Source: Smittia aterrima | Taxonomy: Eukaryota; Arthropoda; Insecta; Diptera; Chironomidae | Direction of reading: 5' to 3' | NCBI GenBank assembly: GCA_033063855.1 | Contig: CP093829.1 | Span: 24,521,537 to 24,585,536, forward strand | Length of the DNA stretch: 64,000 nucleotides | In this document: piece after piece, positions 45,238 to 59,318 of the stretch | Layout: each line of letters starts with the position of its first letter | Position numbering within the stretch: position 1 is the stretch's first letter | Notes under the pieces: generated by a model | Told to the model about the DNA's origin: nothing | The model's input: the letters and a program-made list of their open reading frames with translations, nothing else | Database searches by the model: none | Translations under genes and position numbers: made by a program

Positions 45238-47396
45238 ATGCCGCGGCGGCAAAGTTATAGTGGTAATTCGAGTAACGCGAGTGAAAATCCTCGGAAAAAG
45301 ATGAATCAAACGATGGACAACGTTTCGAGTCATTTCTCATGTCCTGTGTGTTTTGAATTGATCTCGGAGGCGACGATCACGAGATGTGGTCACACCTACT
45401 GCTCGAAGTGCATTCAGAAGTCGATTGAGATAAACAAGAAGTGTCCAAAATGCAATCAGTCGTTGACAATCGATCAACTTTTCCCCAATTTTCTGCTCAA
45501 TGAACTAATTTCAAAACATACAATGGAACAGCAGGAGAAGGAGAGATTGTTTTCAACAACGCAAAGCTTAGATTACGATGATCCCGCTGATAAGCTAAAA
45601 ACATTTTTAGCTTCGGAATCGGGAAAGCTATCACTTCCCGATGTAAATGTTATTCTCGAAGTTCTCACGCAAAGGAAAGTTCTTCTCGAAGCGGAATCGA
45701 TAACAGCACAAAACAAACTCCTTCATGAGTTTCTCGAGCACCTTCTTAAACAAACCGAACAGGAACGAACTGAGCTAGGCAAGAAGGTTCGATTAATCAA
45801 AAGCGATATGGATGTGGTTGAAGGAGTCTTGAAAAATGTTCAAAGTAATTGTCCAAAGTTAGAGGATGTCGACAAGCATTTCGAGAAAGATGAAGCTGTG
45901 GCAGCTGGAGACGAAGCTGGGCAGCTCAGTTCTATAAGAGATGAAATGAAGCAGCTGATTGCAGATATCGGATCTTCGATGCCTGACAGCGAAGTCAAAG
46001 GTTCAACTTCATCTCAATCGCAATCATCGACAATCTACAAAATACGGAAACAAAAAATGCTTCATCATTTTGATGATTTCGTCAAATGCTATTTCACAAA
46101 TAGAAGCGAGGACTTACATTTTCAAAGCGAGAATGTGCCGGAACAAGAATTAATGATAACGGAAACTAACGAAGCACCAAACGAAGCAACCCAATCAGAG
46201 CCAAAAGTAAGCAAATCTCTTGATACTTTCCGCGAAAATCTCGTGAAGTTTAGCAAGTTTAGTCAGTTACGAACGCTCTCGACGCTTAATTACTCCAATG
46301 ATAACAACGTGATGCCGTCGACTATTGTGAGTTCCATTGAATTTGACAAGGACTCAGAATATTTCGCAATCGCCGGTGTCACAAAACGAATTAAGATTTT
46401 CGATTATTACGCATGTGTCCGAGACGCTGTGGTTGACATAAAACATCCAATCAATGAAATGGTTTGCACAAGTAAAATTTCATGTGTCGCTTGGAACAGC
46501 TACTACAAGGAGCTCCTCGCATCATCAGATTATGAAGGAATTGTGACAGTTTATGATGTCGAGACGAGAGCGAGAAAGAGAACATTCCAAGAGCACGATA
46601 AACGTTGCTGGTCCGTTGACTTCAATGAGATTGATACAAAGCTCTTGGCATCAGGTTCAGATGATGCTCGCGTCAAACTTTGGTCGATCGACTGTGAAAA
46701 CTCTGTGGCAACCTTAGAAGTAAAGACAGCAAATGTTTGCTGCGTCAAGTTCAATCCAAAGTCGTCTTGTCATCTTGCATTTGGAAGCGCTGATCATTGT
46801 GTTCATTACTATGATCTGAGAAGCTTAAAGGAGCCGCTGTGTATTTTCAAGGTGAGATGTTAATTCTTCTTACAATTAGCGGAAAACTAATAAAATTGTT
46901 TTCTGTTTTAGGGTCACAAGAAAGCAGTGTCTTATGTGAAATTCATCAACACACACGAGATTATCTCCGCAGGAACAGACGGACAACTTAAGCTCTGGAA
47001 TGTCAATCAACCTCCATTCTGTCTGAGGTCTTTCGTTGGGGGACATGTCAACGAGAAAAACTTTGTAGGACTGGCTACAAATGGAGATTACATTGCATGT
47101 GGTTCAGAAGATAACTCATTATGCATTTATTATAAGGTAAGGACTCTTCATTAATCATTCAAACAGATTCTAACGTTTCATTTTCTTTACAGGGACTTTC
47201 AAAGCAATTATTCAACTTGAAGTTTGATCTCCAACAACCGCGATACAGCGGCTACGATATCGACAACAAAATCACGTCGCCCGATAACGAATTCGTCTCG
47301 GCCGTTTGTTGGAAGAAATCAACTTTCAATCAGCCCTCGAATACGATCATTGCCGGCAACAGTCGTGGCATCATAAAAATTTTAGAGCTAGTCTAG
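45238..47396 (+). CDS. COP1: COP1 E3 ubiquitin ligase (RFWD2)
   Basis: RING, coiled-coil and WD40 ubiquitin ligase. In animals it targets transcription factors such as Jun and ETS proteins, often with Tribbles and DET1. Three exons: 45238-46851, 46912-47136, 47193-47396 (680 residues; human 731). The RING is at residues about 35-72: C-P-V-C, C-G-H-T-Y-C-S-K-C, C-P-K-C. Coiled coil covers about 140-200 (Q-N-K-L-L-H-E-F-L-E-H-L-L-K-Q). Seven WD40 repeats follow from about 365, including S-S-D-Y-E-G-I-V-T-V-Y-D-V and G-S-D-D-A-R-V-K-L-W. The end is A-G-N-S-R-G-I-I-K-I-L-E-L-V, almost the human ending. The Gly/Ser-rich N-terminal extension of vertebrate COP1 is absent. AATAAA at 47554-47559. Confidence 0.95.
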
Positions 47397-50300
47397 AATG
47401 CTGCGAGGCAATCGATTTATTCGAACATAGAGGTGATAAATGTTGTTTCGTTGAATGCTCAAATGTTATTAGAAACTGATAAATGTGTAGCTGAAACAAA
47501 AAGTATATAAAATAATCATCAATTGAAAGCATAAGATGAGACAAATGTTAGAAAATAAATTAAAAGGAAAGCTTTGTAAAATATTGCGCGCTAATTAAAG
47601 CTCTAGGCGTAGAGATTAAATCTTCGTCCAAGAAGTTCCTCGCCTCGAGACTTTTTGCTTCCACTTAAAAGAAGAAAAAAAAAATCGTGAACCTTAACAT
47701 TATTGACTGATTAAAAATTCTGTTAACAAAGCTCTTCATTTTCTCGAAATGGCAAACGAAGAAGAGACAGTCCTATTTTTATAATACTTTTTCCCTCTTT
47801 AACAAATGAAGCGCTTTCCTTTAAATGATTGTTAAGAAAAGAAGAAATGGAATTGCGCACGAGAACACGACAAAATCTTAAAGAATAATAGGATTGTAAG
47901 AAAACGGCGATTATTTATCGATTTTGCGAACGATTGAAATGTTTGGGAAACAGTTGTAGAGGTTGAACAATAAAAAATCTTGTTAAATTATAGCAAAAGT
48001 GAGTTGACTAAAATATTTTATTTAGCGAGAGCACACAAGTCATGTGCAGTTACTAAACAATTCAATGTGCTGTGGCTAAGCAATTCAAGGACTCAAAGGA
48101 TATTTCCATTGAACAAGCGAAGACTCAGAAAAGTTGAGGACACGAAAATGGTTTGAAACATAAATATTTCTGTTATAAAAATATTTCAGACACAAAATTT
48201 ATAGGAAATCCTTTAGAGAAATATCACATTCAGTGGAATTATGATGATACACATTCTCGTCATAGACTTTTAATTCTTGATCAAATATTTCAATTTCTCT
48301 CTTCAACAAAATTCCGTAAAATCTCTCCTCACAGTTCGGAACATTAAATAAATTTGATACTCGAGCTGAAAGAGTTTTTTTTTCGTCTAAGTAATTAACA
48401 AATTAAAAGTCACACAGTCAAAGGATTCGAGTTTTTTTGTCACTTTTAGCGTGTTTGATAAAAAGAGCAGCAGACGTGCTTGGAGTGACTTTTACAAAGA
48501 AAGACGAAAAAAGAAAACATTTCATGTCTGCGCTTTGATAAACAAATGTTTGTTCTTGTGTTTCTTGCAGAGCATGCTAAATACTGATGATGATGAAGTA
48601 AACTGTTGAGTTGAACAGAGATTTTTAGTCTCGTTAAAGCATACACGAGAAATACTTTCTGGTCATTATTCAGCCACCGTTTCTCTCGCTTCTGCCCCTT
48701 TCTCGTCTATCAAAGACCGACATCATTTTATCACTTTATTACGCTCTTTGTTATATATTTTTATGAAAATGAATGTTTGTTATTTATTCCTCTCCGCGAA
48801 GAAGTCGTCACGCAGTTGCGTAGCTTCTCAAGGCTTAAAGCTAAATCGACCGAGAGTCAATTTAAGAGAACAAACTCGTCCCCAGATAAAAATCGTTTTT
48901 GCAGGAAAAAAAAATGTTTATCCCAAGCTTAAAATATCTTGATTATCGCAAAAGTGTCAGAACATCAATTTTACACTTTTTATCTCACCTCCGGACAACG
49001 CCATGTGATTTTAATAATTTTATATTTGTATTTTTTTTTGCTCTCTCGCGCGCAACGCAGGGCAGAGGATGGGAAGTTCATCATCATCATAACATTGTTG
49101 AAATGAATATGTTATTCGTGTGGTATGCTCCTCTCTTTATGTTGAAAAACATCAAAAGAAGTAAATGGATAAAAATGCTCCGAGACTCATGGCGGGGGCG
49201 ACGGATGATGATAAAGAGGTATGTAGACGTTCTGTTACGTAATAAATGCACAAAATGTAAATTTCATGTTTGTGTTTTCCTTTCGGTTCAGCAAGAATCT
49301 TCAACGATGCTCAGTCTCAGTCATTTAAAAGGCTTCATAAATAAAATTTGCGGTTAACTGCTCAGACATTCTGTGGGACTCAAGACGAGAACGAGAACGA
49401 GTGCGGCGGATGGTTGCACAACAACCCAAAAAGCTAAATTGCCAAAAAAAAAACAGGAATCATGCAAATTAGCTTCGTTTTTTTTCTGATGTAACATCAT
49501 AAGAAATTGAATTTTTTCCAACTCGGCAGAAAAAGCGATGATAATACGTAAAAAAAGAAGTTCTTGCTCTTGCATCCACACACATCCACACATCATCATT
49601 AAAGGAAGAAGAGCAACGATGATTTTAATATCGTGTTCCCCCATGTGCTACTAAAGCAGCTTCACCACAACAAAAAAGAGAATTCTTCACATTTTTTTTT
49701 CTGGATCGTAATGATCTTCTTACTTCACCTTTCCTTGGGTCTTATTCACCCTTAATTTCAGTCGAACGAGCCCTTAAAAAAGTTTCTCTTTTACGTGTGT
49801 CATGTGCGTGGCGTTTAAAGCAAGCAAGCTACAAATTGATATTTAGAAAGCCGGAAATTTTATTTATGCCTCGCTCCTTTCTCGATTCGTTCAAGCGAAT
49901 CATGTGAGAATTACGGACGGATACGGCAACTGACAAATCGTCATTATTGGACCACAAAGAAGAACGAAGAGAGAAACGAATCATGATATCTATGGAATCG
50001 AAGGAGAAGCTCAGCCGGAAGCGATGAGAGGGAAAAAAAGTGTTTGAGAAGAGGTTTAACACGGATGTCGAGATTATCAATAGCTTTTGAGAAACAGGAA
50101 TTAGCGAAGTTTGTTGTGACCTGCTCGATTCACTCGATTGCACGTATCCACCTCAAGATCTACGGAAACGGAGAGGACCGAAACCAGAATTACCTATCGC
50201 TCGTGTCCTTTATACAATTTTCCCTTTTAAGTGATTGCTTGCTATTCTTTCTGTGAGGGAGATTGAGACGAGCCGAGTTCAGCGAAGAAGAATCTGAAAA

Positions 50301-53300
50301 TTTATTATTCATTGAACTTGTTTCGTGTCGAAAAGGAAAAAGAAAGCTTCTTCACAATAGCAATGAACGTTGTTGCGGACGTAAAGTTTGTAACAACTTT
50401 CGAGAAGCCACAGAGTTTTCATTTTAGACAAAATTGTTAACTCGAAACGTCGGTTCCCTCTGCTGATGCAAGAAAATGTAATTAAGTGCTTTTGGTGTTA
50501 TATCTCGTCAGGGGCAGAGCGGTACATGAGAAGAAAGGCAAGGCATGGTTGTTTACATTTGCGGGGATATAAATGTTGTTTTCGGTCTCTAAACTTGCAA
50601 TTATAAACGTCAATTAGAATGAATCGCCTTGTTTTCGAGTCAGCCAGAGCTCCTCTCCTCTTGCATAATAAAATCCTCAATGGAGAACGTCGATTGCCCT
50701 CAACCAAATGTGCTCAAATCTCTGTCGATGAAGAAACGAAATTCTCGTCCCCGATCGCCGATAAATCTAGATTTAATGATCTCATTTGACTAGACAAACC
50801 TGAGAACTAACCAATTTGTTTGAACAGTTCATATTTTCTCCATATTTGTCCATGAATTGATTGAAATTTTCTTTTAATTTTCCGTTTGATGGAGCACGCT
50901 TTATAATAATTACAAAGGCTAACAAGCTTCTGCCTTTACGAGTGCATCAAAGGGCGAAGCGAACAGATAATGTAAACAGGACATTTTGCTCTACCATTGT
51001 AAAAAGCTTTTGATGGAGAAAATCTTTTGTGGAAAATTTATCAAGCTCGAAAAACGTCGAAAATTACTAAAGAGAATCCTTTTGCCTTAAAGCCATGAAA
51101 ATTCGTCTTTCTCAGAGTTTACAGAGCTCGATAGCGTTGCAACACTTTTGTATGTGCGTACGAATAACTCTTCGAAATTCAATTTTGTGCTTATTGAAGC
51201 ATGATGATTCCACACACACTTTCCTCGCATGTTTACGTTAGCGATTAATCTTCAGACTTCGATCGACAAGCAATTTTTTCAATTCTCTTTTTTCTCGCTC
51301 CTGAAAATTTTCTCAGCACGACTCTTTTTCAAGGAGAAAGCTCATACTTCAGCATAGATTAGAATTTTCAATTTCGCCTTTTCATCAACGTCGAATGGTC
51401 GTCGCTTTTTAGAAGAGAATTTTTTCCACTGAGTCGACACATTTTCGCCATTCAAACGAGGACAGAGAGAGTGAAAAAAGGTGTTTCCTTGTTTCACTTA
51501 TCTAATTTTAATCTCCTTAGTACTCGACTTGTTTACTAGCTCGACAGATCAACTAGAAATAAATTTGATTGATGTGAATTTGATAGACTTTTATTTCATT
51601 GTAAGCTGAAGGGGATGCGCTGAGCATTCCTTAACATTGCAAGACGATCCATCGATACTTTGTTTCCTTCTCTCGGAACACATAATTCATTTACACGTTT
51701 ACAGTCGAGCGTGAAAATTTGGGAGAAAATTTTCTAGATGTAGACCTTCTGGTGCTTCTCTACTTCAATATTCATATCACCGTCTCAGCTTCATGAATGC
51801 TGGAATGGTTTGTAGCGTTTTCCTCTCACGATGAAATGAGAAATATTCTGTGTACGTGATTGACAAGCATTTTTCTTTTTAGGGAAAATGATTTTTCCGT
51901 AGAACGGATACCAGCTCGTTCTCGACTCTCTGTCTCACGATCCTAAATGTGCTAAAACCGAAAATTTCCTGATGATTCATTGTTGATACGAACATTTTAA
52001 AAGCGATTAAAATTATTTTACGCGTTTGGAAGCTTTTCGTTTCGCTTTTAAGTAACGAAAGCAGTTTATTTGGTTGATGAAGAAAATTTTCTCCATTAAA
52101 ACTTGCATTTTACATTCACTCCTCGTTTAGATTTCTTTTCATCTCCGATGGGTTTTGCGATTTGTTGCGATTCGAACGAGCGACGGAAGAAAAAAGTTTA
52201 TTGAAAAAGAAAGCAGAAAAAAGCGTTTAAAAACTGAATAAGGGATCAACTGGTGCAGAAAGAGGGAAGCGATCCGGGCAATGAAATCCACAGGAACCGC
52301 GTGAAAAAGCAAGCCACGATTTTCTTTCTTCGGCACGGAAAACCTCGAACGAGAAAAGCTTTTGCTGAAAACTAATTGGTTGGTGGAAACCGCCAAAAGA
52401 TTTTTACTCCCCAACTCGTACATGAGGAGAAGAAATTTATGCAACGTAAAATAAAATAATATTGTTCTTTTACTCGCTCTTTATTCTGCGAGCAAAATTA
52501 CTTTGGAAGCGGAAAATCTGAGCATAGAGGACCGAAAAAAAAAGAAAGTTTGCGACTCTTCTTCTTGCACAGGCAAAAGCTAAACGTGAATAACTTTTTT
52601 TTAACCATTCATAATCTCACAGTCGTCAGTGGAAAAAACGAGTGGAAAAGAACAAGATTGAGAGAGTGCAGCGAGAGGCGAGAGCGAAGCATATTTAATC
52701 TTAATTAATTTAAAGATTTTTAAAGCTGAAACTTTTTTTTAGTTTCCATTGCAAAATCTTTTTTCCATTTTTTTTGCATCAGAGTACAATAAATTATGAA
52801 ATGAATGCAAGTAAAAATTTCATGCTTAAGCTGGGATCAAGTGACTCGGGTATGGTTAGTTTGTGTGAGCGACTTTCTCTACTCCCTCGCGCTTCGCCTT
52901 TGGTTTATTCAATTCCATAAATTTACGAAAAACCCTCCGTTGAAAACAAACAAAACCGATTGTGAAAAACTTTTCCTTATTTTAATCGAGGTTTTTTTTT
53001 CTCGTGCAATTTTGTTAGAGTGGCAAGAGCAACATGATACTTTTGTTTTTATTAAATTCGAGCGCCCTTCATCTGAAAGGTTCAAGTGTTATTCCACAAT
53101 TAAATTATGAGTTTTCATTTTGGAACAAAAAAAAAACTTTTCTGCTTCAACGCTATCAAAGTAGAAAATAATATTCGCCAAGGAATGGACGAGCTAGAGG
53201 AGACGAGAGACTCAAGGCACAGATATCGCGAAGAAACATTCCATTAGAAGAAGAGAAAAAAAAGCTTTTAAAAAGTTGCCACACAACTTCCCTTCATTAC

Positions 53301-56300
53301 ATATTTATTGGCAATTAAATTGAGTTGTTGTACCATCGACTCTAATGGAAGTTAACCATTTTAGAGCTCAATTAGCCCGTTCGGGAAACTGGGCCCAGCT
53401 CAGCCATACTTTAAACGACAAGGATGTTTGAAAATGCTAATTTATCGTTTCGCTTTTATCTACCAAAGCAGCAAAAACTGGTGCAAATTTTCCCAATAAG
53501 CATGATTCCACTATTTATGCTTGCAACTTTATGCTTTGCTCTTTATTTATCGCTGGCGATTGAATCGAATTCGTATATTTAAAGGCTTTTCTCCTTTTCA
53601 TTTTCGGAAAATCAAATTTCCACTCAAATGCTCTTCAATGCTCGACATCATCACTACAATATTGAAATTGGATATTGATGCTTGTTTGGAGCATCCATCG
53701 ACTGATGTGTAGGGAACAGGAGAGTGAGTGCAATTTGTTGATTAAACCTTTTACACATAATTTTGTTGACTTTGAAGATCGATTTGGTTTCGGTAAAAGG
53801 CCAATTGAAAGGAGAGTTTAATGTAGAAGTGAAATCTATGACATTGGGGAGCCGACAGCAAACATCAATCGTGCAAACATAGCTCGGAACAGCAATCACG
53901 ATAATTATGATAATTTGCTCTCCCCCCTCGACCAATGGATTAATTAAATTGTTATCACTTTACTTTACAGGCAAACTATGATGATGACAACGTAAATAAT
54001 CCAACAGCGAGCAATCAAGCACGAAAATGTGCAGTAAATTTTCAATTACTCTTATCGGTGTTGCTTGATGTGTGAGAGTGCAATTATCAAACAACAAATG
54101 TCCGTTTCTAAATTCAATTGCTGCAAATTGGATTCGAATGGTTTACTCTAATCAATAAAGGAAACGCTTCGTCTTCACTACAAGATAAAGTCTACAAAGC
54201 TGAGATTTATTATGGCCACTAAGCAAATGCCATTTAATCACATGCCAATTACGTTCGGGGTTGATTTAACTTCTTTCTGTTTCTATTAAAACATTTACTT
54301 GCCAGGGAGAGACCCTTGAACAAAAAAAAAGCTTTTCGATTAATGAGCGTCTACTGCTCAACGACTTTCAGGGAAACACTTCAAGCGCTAAATCTTGAGC
54401 AGCAGAAGATTGGAAAATCACAATGACGAAAAAAAAGAGAAGTTTAGAAAGAGGGAAAGATTTTTCACGTCGCTAGCTTATACTTTACACAAACCGACTT
54501 TCGTGTAGGAGCGATAGCAAAAGCAATTAAAATAATTTCTCAATTTTTTTTTGTGGTTTATTCCCCGGCGCTTCCAACTCTCGACAAATTTTCTTGTACA
54601 CTTATGATTTTGTTTAATAGAATCGTCTTTTTCCCATTATTTGCTTCCTTGATGGCAAACTTTCCATTCTCTTTTAAAAACTTTCGAGCGAAAACGTTTT
54701 TCGAAAGTTTAATTAAATTGTTTTCGAGCGCAAAGATAGAGACGAAAGACAAAGAAGGAGGGAAAATTGTTGAAGGAAAAAGTTTTCATGTTTGAATGAG
54801 TTTGGTTGCAATCAACTGAGACACTATCTCGATTATTCTCCTTGAACTAATGGTTTTAAAGTGGATATTTGAATGTCGCTCTCGACGAAATGAAACAATC
54901 AATTTTCGTGACGAGAAAAATTAATAAAAAAAAGTTGAAATGAATTAAAATCAAATTTGATTTGATTTGTCTTAGTCGTGTTCGTTTAACTTTGAAACTC
55001 ATGTCTCGTGTCTCAAGTGATAACTTCAACATGTCTCAGAGACGGCGGCGGTTTCGTTGAAAATATTTAATTACAAAAAGAGATTTTTAATTGTTTTTTT
55101 CTCATGAAAAGTTGTCAACATTTCTTTGTAATTTCTTTCGCAAAACTTTTTTTATGAACGAAACCTGAAACGTGAGTGGCGCTCGAATGTTTCTGAAATG
55201 CAATCGGAATTGCCCCCGTCCCGGTTGATTAAACGAGGCAAAATGTTTGATTAATATTGTTTCCGAAATAATTAAAATTGAAACTTCAAATATTTACCAA
55301 TCGCGCTGCCCCAGAATCGAATATTAACGGAAAGAATCCTGAGAGAAATTCAATTGAATCAAAAATTCAGAGGAAAACATATTTTAATTAAAAAAATATT
55401 CTCGCAAATTTATAATTTTCTTAATTGGCCCAGAAAAAAAAAGGAAATTAATTAAATATTTTGCTGTTGATATCTTCTTTAATTCATCGATACATTATTT
55501 ATTATCAATATTGATTTTATTCTACAAAATGTACATTTTATTTCAATCAGACATGAAGAGCTCTTTGCTCACCTAACATCTCACAACCTTCTCCTCGTTG
55601 CTGTCCTAAGAAGACGACAATGCGTCGACAACTTTCCTCTCCAAAGTGGAAAAGCCATTTCATTTTGGCAATTTTGTCTCTTCGTCAGTCATTCTTTCCT
55701 TCAAAGGAGAAAAACCCTTCGATCTCAAACATTTTTTTATTTTTATTAGAAATGAATGGAAAAGAAACTTTCTTGTACTACAAAAATCGTTTGATATGAA
55801 CTGTCCTATGGTCTCGCATAAAATTGAGAAACTGAAATGTTCACGTTTACTTTTTAGGCATTCAACGAAAAATAGTTTTTCGATTTATTCTTCTGCATGA
55901 TGAGACCGAAGCTGATATGAGTTATCGTACTCAACTCGAATCGTTCAATTCATAATGTTTAATCAAGATTAGAGCTTTCAATGTTTATCTCTTGAGAGTT
56001 TTCCGTTATTGTGCGGGATTTTAATTTAATTTTTGATTAATTCCTATCGGTTTGATTGTTTTGCCTTTTCGGCTGAGTTTCTGACGCCTCCCGAACTCGA
56101 TCGGAAATTTTTATGAGAGTATTGTTGTTATTGAATGAAATTTTAATTGTCGCCTCGTGTTTCAGTTTTTGTTGTCAAACCCAAAAACGGAAAAATTCGC
56201 TTGTCCATTGAGCGAGGTGTAATTCGTTGTTGATCCACGAGCGAGCGAAACGTTAATTTATTTATCAACAAATTGCAAAAAAATCTTTTCAAGTTAGCCC

Positions 56301-56554
56301 CGTTCATTCATTGTTAAAGTTTACTGAGCTTTAGTTTTAAATTTCGTTTATTTTTCTTTCTCCATAACTAAAGTTAATTTAAAATTATCAGCCGAGAGAT
56401 TTTTTTTTTCGTATTCAACGTTGAGATACTCGAAACGATGACAAACGACCCTTAGCACCATTTTTCAATTGGAATCTCAAATTTTTTGTTCTCCTTCTTC
56501 GAACAACTTTGGATCGCGTTGAGGGTTTGGAATGTTCCCGAGGATTGCCAAGAT
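47397..56554. other. 9.2 kb gene-poor interval
   Basis: Lies between the 3' ends of two convergent genes. I tested the longest frames (48899-49357, 49354-49644, 53654-53935, 55646-55900, 52139-52444). All are low-complexity or AT-driven, with no motif, signal peptide or splice partner that convinces. Many homopolymer A/T runs and polypyrimidine tracts occur. It may hold a non-coding RNA, distal enhancers or old transposon debris; none could be shown. Confidence 0.5.
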
Positions 56555-59318
56555 TTATGGAAAAACAATTTTCTTTATTTTGACGTCATGCTGTTCCATA
56601 ACTTTGTTGATGGTGATGTTGTTGTTTCCGCTCGAGTCTTTTCCTTGCTTTCCTATTCTTAGAACTTTCTGCCTCGTTGGAGGCGGCTTTGTTGGGACGG
56701 GTGGGATCTCGGGTAGCATGCAAGGTTCACTGAGATAATCGTAGATTGCACTAACTCGTTGAAGGAGTCGGGAACTATATTTGTGAGCAGTTCGATCGTC
56801 GACAGATGGTGTCTTGATGCAGTCGTCACCTCCGAACTCACAAACTCGGTAATCTGTGAAATCAAAGTTAGTCAAATGGAAAATAAAAGTCCACATTGGA
56901 CTGTGAGAGGAGAAACACTTACGGTGGAGGATGGCAGAGTTCGAAGGGACGTTGAGTGAACCCCGACCAGGACAAAACTCCCATACGAAGTGATTTCCCG
57001 CCTCGATGACGGCCTCAGGCTTGCAAATATATTTAGAACGCTGTTTCTGCGGATGGAGCTTTTGCCTCCTGTGGATATTTTCAGTTCAATCATTGTAATT
57101 TATTCACGAGCCCGAAAAGTGCTTTTTACCTTCGCGTCTTTTTTTGTGTGACGAGCGACGCTCGCAATTGGGGATTCCATGACTTCTTATCATAGATTGA
57201 CTCGTCATTGGCGAATTGCAAATAGAAAAACGCATTCTGAAACGAGTAGGCGCCGGTGTTTTTGTTGTTGATTCGTTTCGATAACCATCTTGGGAAAAAA
57301 AAGAGAAATTTGATTTGAGTGTGAAAGAAACCGAGAAAATTACGTGACACTCACTCTAGCAATTCACTTATTGTGTCGTTGTGACGTGGAATAATAAATT
57401 CATCTAAATCAATTAGAGCAACATGAGAATATCTGAGGAGAGAACAAAATGAGTCAATTAAAATCTGATAAAACATTCACAGGACAATCAATCAAATCTC
57501 ACCTGTACATGCTGCGATACAAACAGTCGTTTAACGACGCAAACAATCCCTCGGTACGAATTTCCTTCTGCGATTTCATCTTCAAATTCCAAGGCATTAT
57601 GTCGACAGTGATTTTTGGCGATCGCACGAAGTTCGTCGTGGTGGCATCTCCTGTCATATTGTGAGGCCTCGCTGTTGAATTGACTGCAAATTGCTGAGGG
57701 ATTTTCCCATTCATGTAGTGCTCAAGTACGCATTTGGCTTTCGGGCCTATTGTGTGGTTATAGAATGTAAAATGTGACACTCCGAGAAGATTGTTCAACT
57801 CGAGGAACTCGAGCATATAAAGTGCCTGAGTTAAAAGGAGAAGAATAAAATTATTTCGCAACCGCAAATAAAATTTTTGATCTCTTTCTTGGTCAGAGGA
57901 TGAAATATTTAGAAGAACAAGGAGCGTTAGGCCTTAAAGCAGAAAAGATAAACTTACCTGATCGTAATTAAAATGAAGTGGCTTGACGCACACAGCAATT
58001 TTATTCGGAACATTGGCAACACTTCGATTGGAAAAGTCTGGATCCTAGAAATCAATTGATCACTCAATTAGTCTCGAGAGGAGAGTCTTAGATATTTCAT
58101 CTTACGCTATCGGTATTTCTAAGCATTAAAATATTCCCTGGAGGGGATCTAAGCTTGCTGACAATGCTAACGGAGTAGGGAACGTCGAGATATGAGATTC
58201 TGAGTGGGCACAGAATGAAACATGCGCTGTATTTGAGATTCCAGTTTTCTCTGATAACTTTCACTCTCGCCATCACTGAGATCGACCTGAACCTCGTGTT
58301 GTTCCCGTCGATTGGATACCACATGCGACACCAAACCTTCTCGGGTCCTCTCGTCTTCGTTGCTCCAATCACTCGAATCATTCGACCATCGCGACGATCG
58401 TAAAAGGCCGAAAAGACAAAAAACTTGAAGCGAGTTCCATTCACAACTTGCCAATCGCCATCCTTCGGCTTCGCGTCAGTTGGATATGGAGGGAGATTCG
58501 CTTCGACTTTGGTTGGCAACATTTGACCCCAAGGCACTGCATTGGGATCCGTATCAGGAGCAACAGGTATGCCAACTAAGAGTTTCTCTTGAATCGTTGG
58601 CTCCGACTTCTTATTCTTCTTGAAGAGGCTGTTGAACGCTGCGGCAGCAAAACGGTTCTCTCTCACGAAAATTCCTGTATCGTCAGCATAATCATCCTAA
58701 AAATAGAATTTGTGTCTTTACAAAATACAGATCAATACTCAACGTCACTTACCTTGACATCTTCGTAATCAGGCAGAGACTCACTGAATCGATTAACGCT
58801 AGTTCGTCTGACAGAAACGCTGTTCCGATCGTCAATCATCAAAACCTGCAAAAAATTCATTTGACGGTTAGAAAATGCTTTTAAAGGCAAAGCTCTAATG
58901 CCCTAGAGAAATTTTCATTATAATATGTTAGATCACATTGTAATTCATAACATGAAACATATCGTGGTTAACTGAATTAAATACACAACATGTCACATAT
59001 CAACAGAGTCAACTGAATCGATAAAGAACGTGACATTGCTTGAGGGAGGAGCATTTGTGGGGTAAGAAAAAGGGTCAAAGGTGGAGTAGATGTCTTTTCT
59101 TGTGAAATACATTAACGTTGAATTGTTTATGAAGCTTTTAATGGAATTACAATCTAACTTACCTCTGTCAAAATAATGATACCGAAGATAGCGAAGAACG
59201 CAATGACAATGAGAAAGGACATGCTGGTTCTTTCCCGCGAGCCCCACGTGCCCTTTTTGCTTCGCTTCTTTGAGCCGCCGGAAGTCTTGATCTTTTTTGA
59301 GGATTCATTTGAATACAT
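56555..59318 (-). CDS. glycosyltransferase family 92 protein (type II membrane)
   Basis: Golgi-type galactosyltransferase-like enzyme of family GT92 (DUF23), related to C. elegans GALT-1. Nine exons on the minus strand: 59318-59163, 58845-58753, 58696-58106, 58044-57958, 57825-57503, 57432-57355, 57288-57130, 57068-56923, 56853-56555 (643 residues). A basic cytosolic tail (K-K-I-K-T-S-G-G-S-K-K-R-S-K-K) precedes one membrane anchor at about 34-51 (M-S-F-L-I-V-I-A-F-F-A-I-F-G-I-I-I-L). Conserved blocks: N-K-I-A-V-C-V-K-P-L-H-F-N-Y-D, L-Y-M-L-E-F-L-E-L-N, H-F-T-F-Y-N-H, and the metal-site motif H-V-A-L-I-D-L-D-E-F-I-I-P. Phases all agree. The acceptor for the W-L-S-K-R exon (ending CCCAAG) is weak. 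Substrate cannot be deduced. Confidence 0.87.

Noticed and set aside
49354..49644. Minus-strand frame of 96 codons with hydrophobic stretches
   Set aside because: Low complexity from simple repeats; no family features.
53654..53935. Minus-strand frame with an isoleucine-rich stretch resembling a membrane segment
   Set aside because: No plausible start context, homologous motif or splice partner; composition follows local AT repeats.
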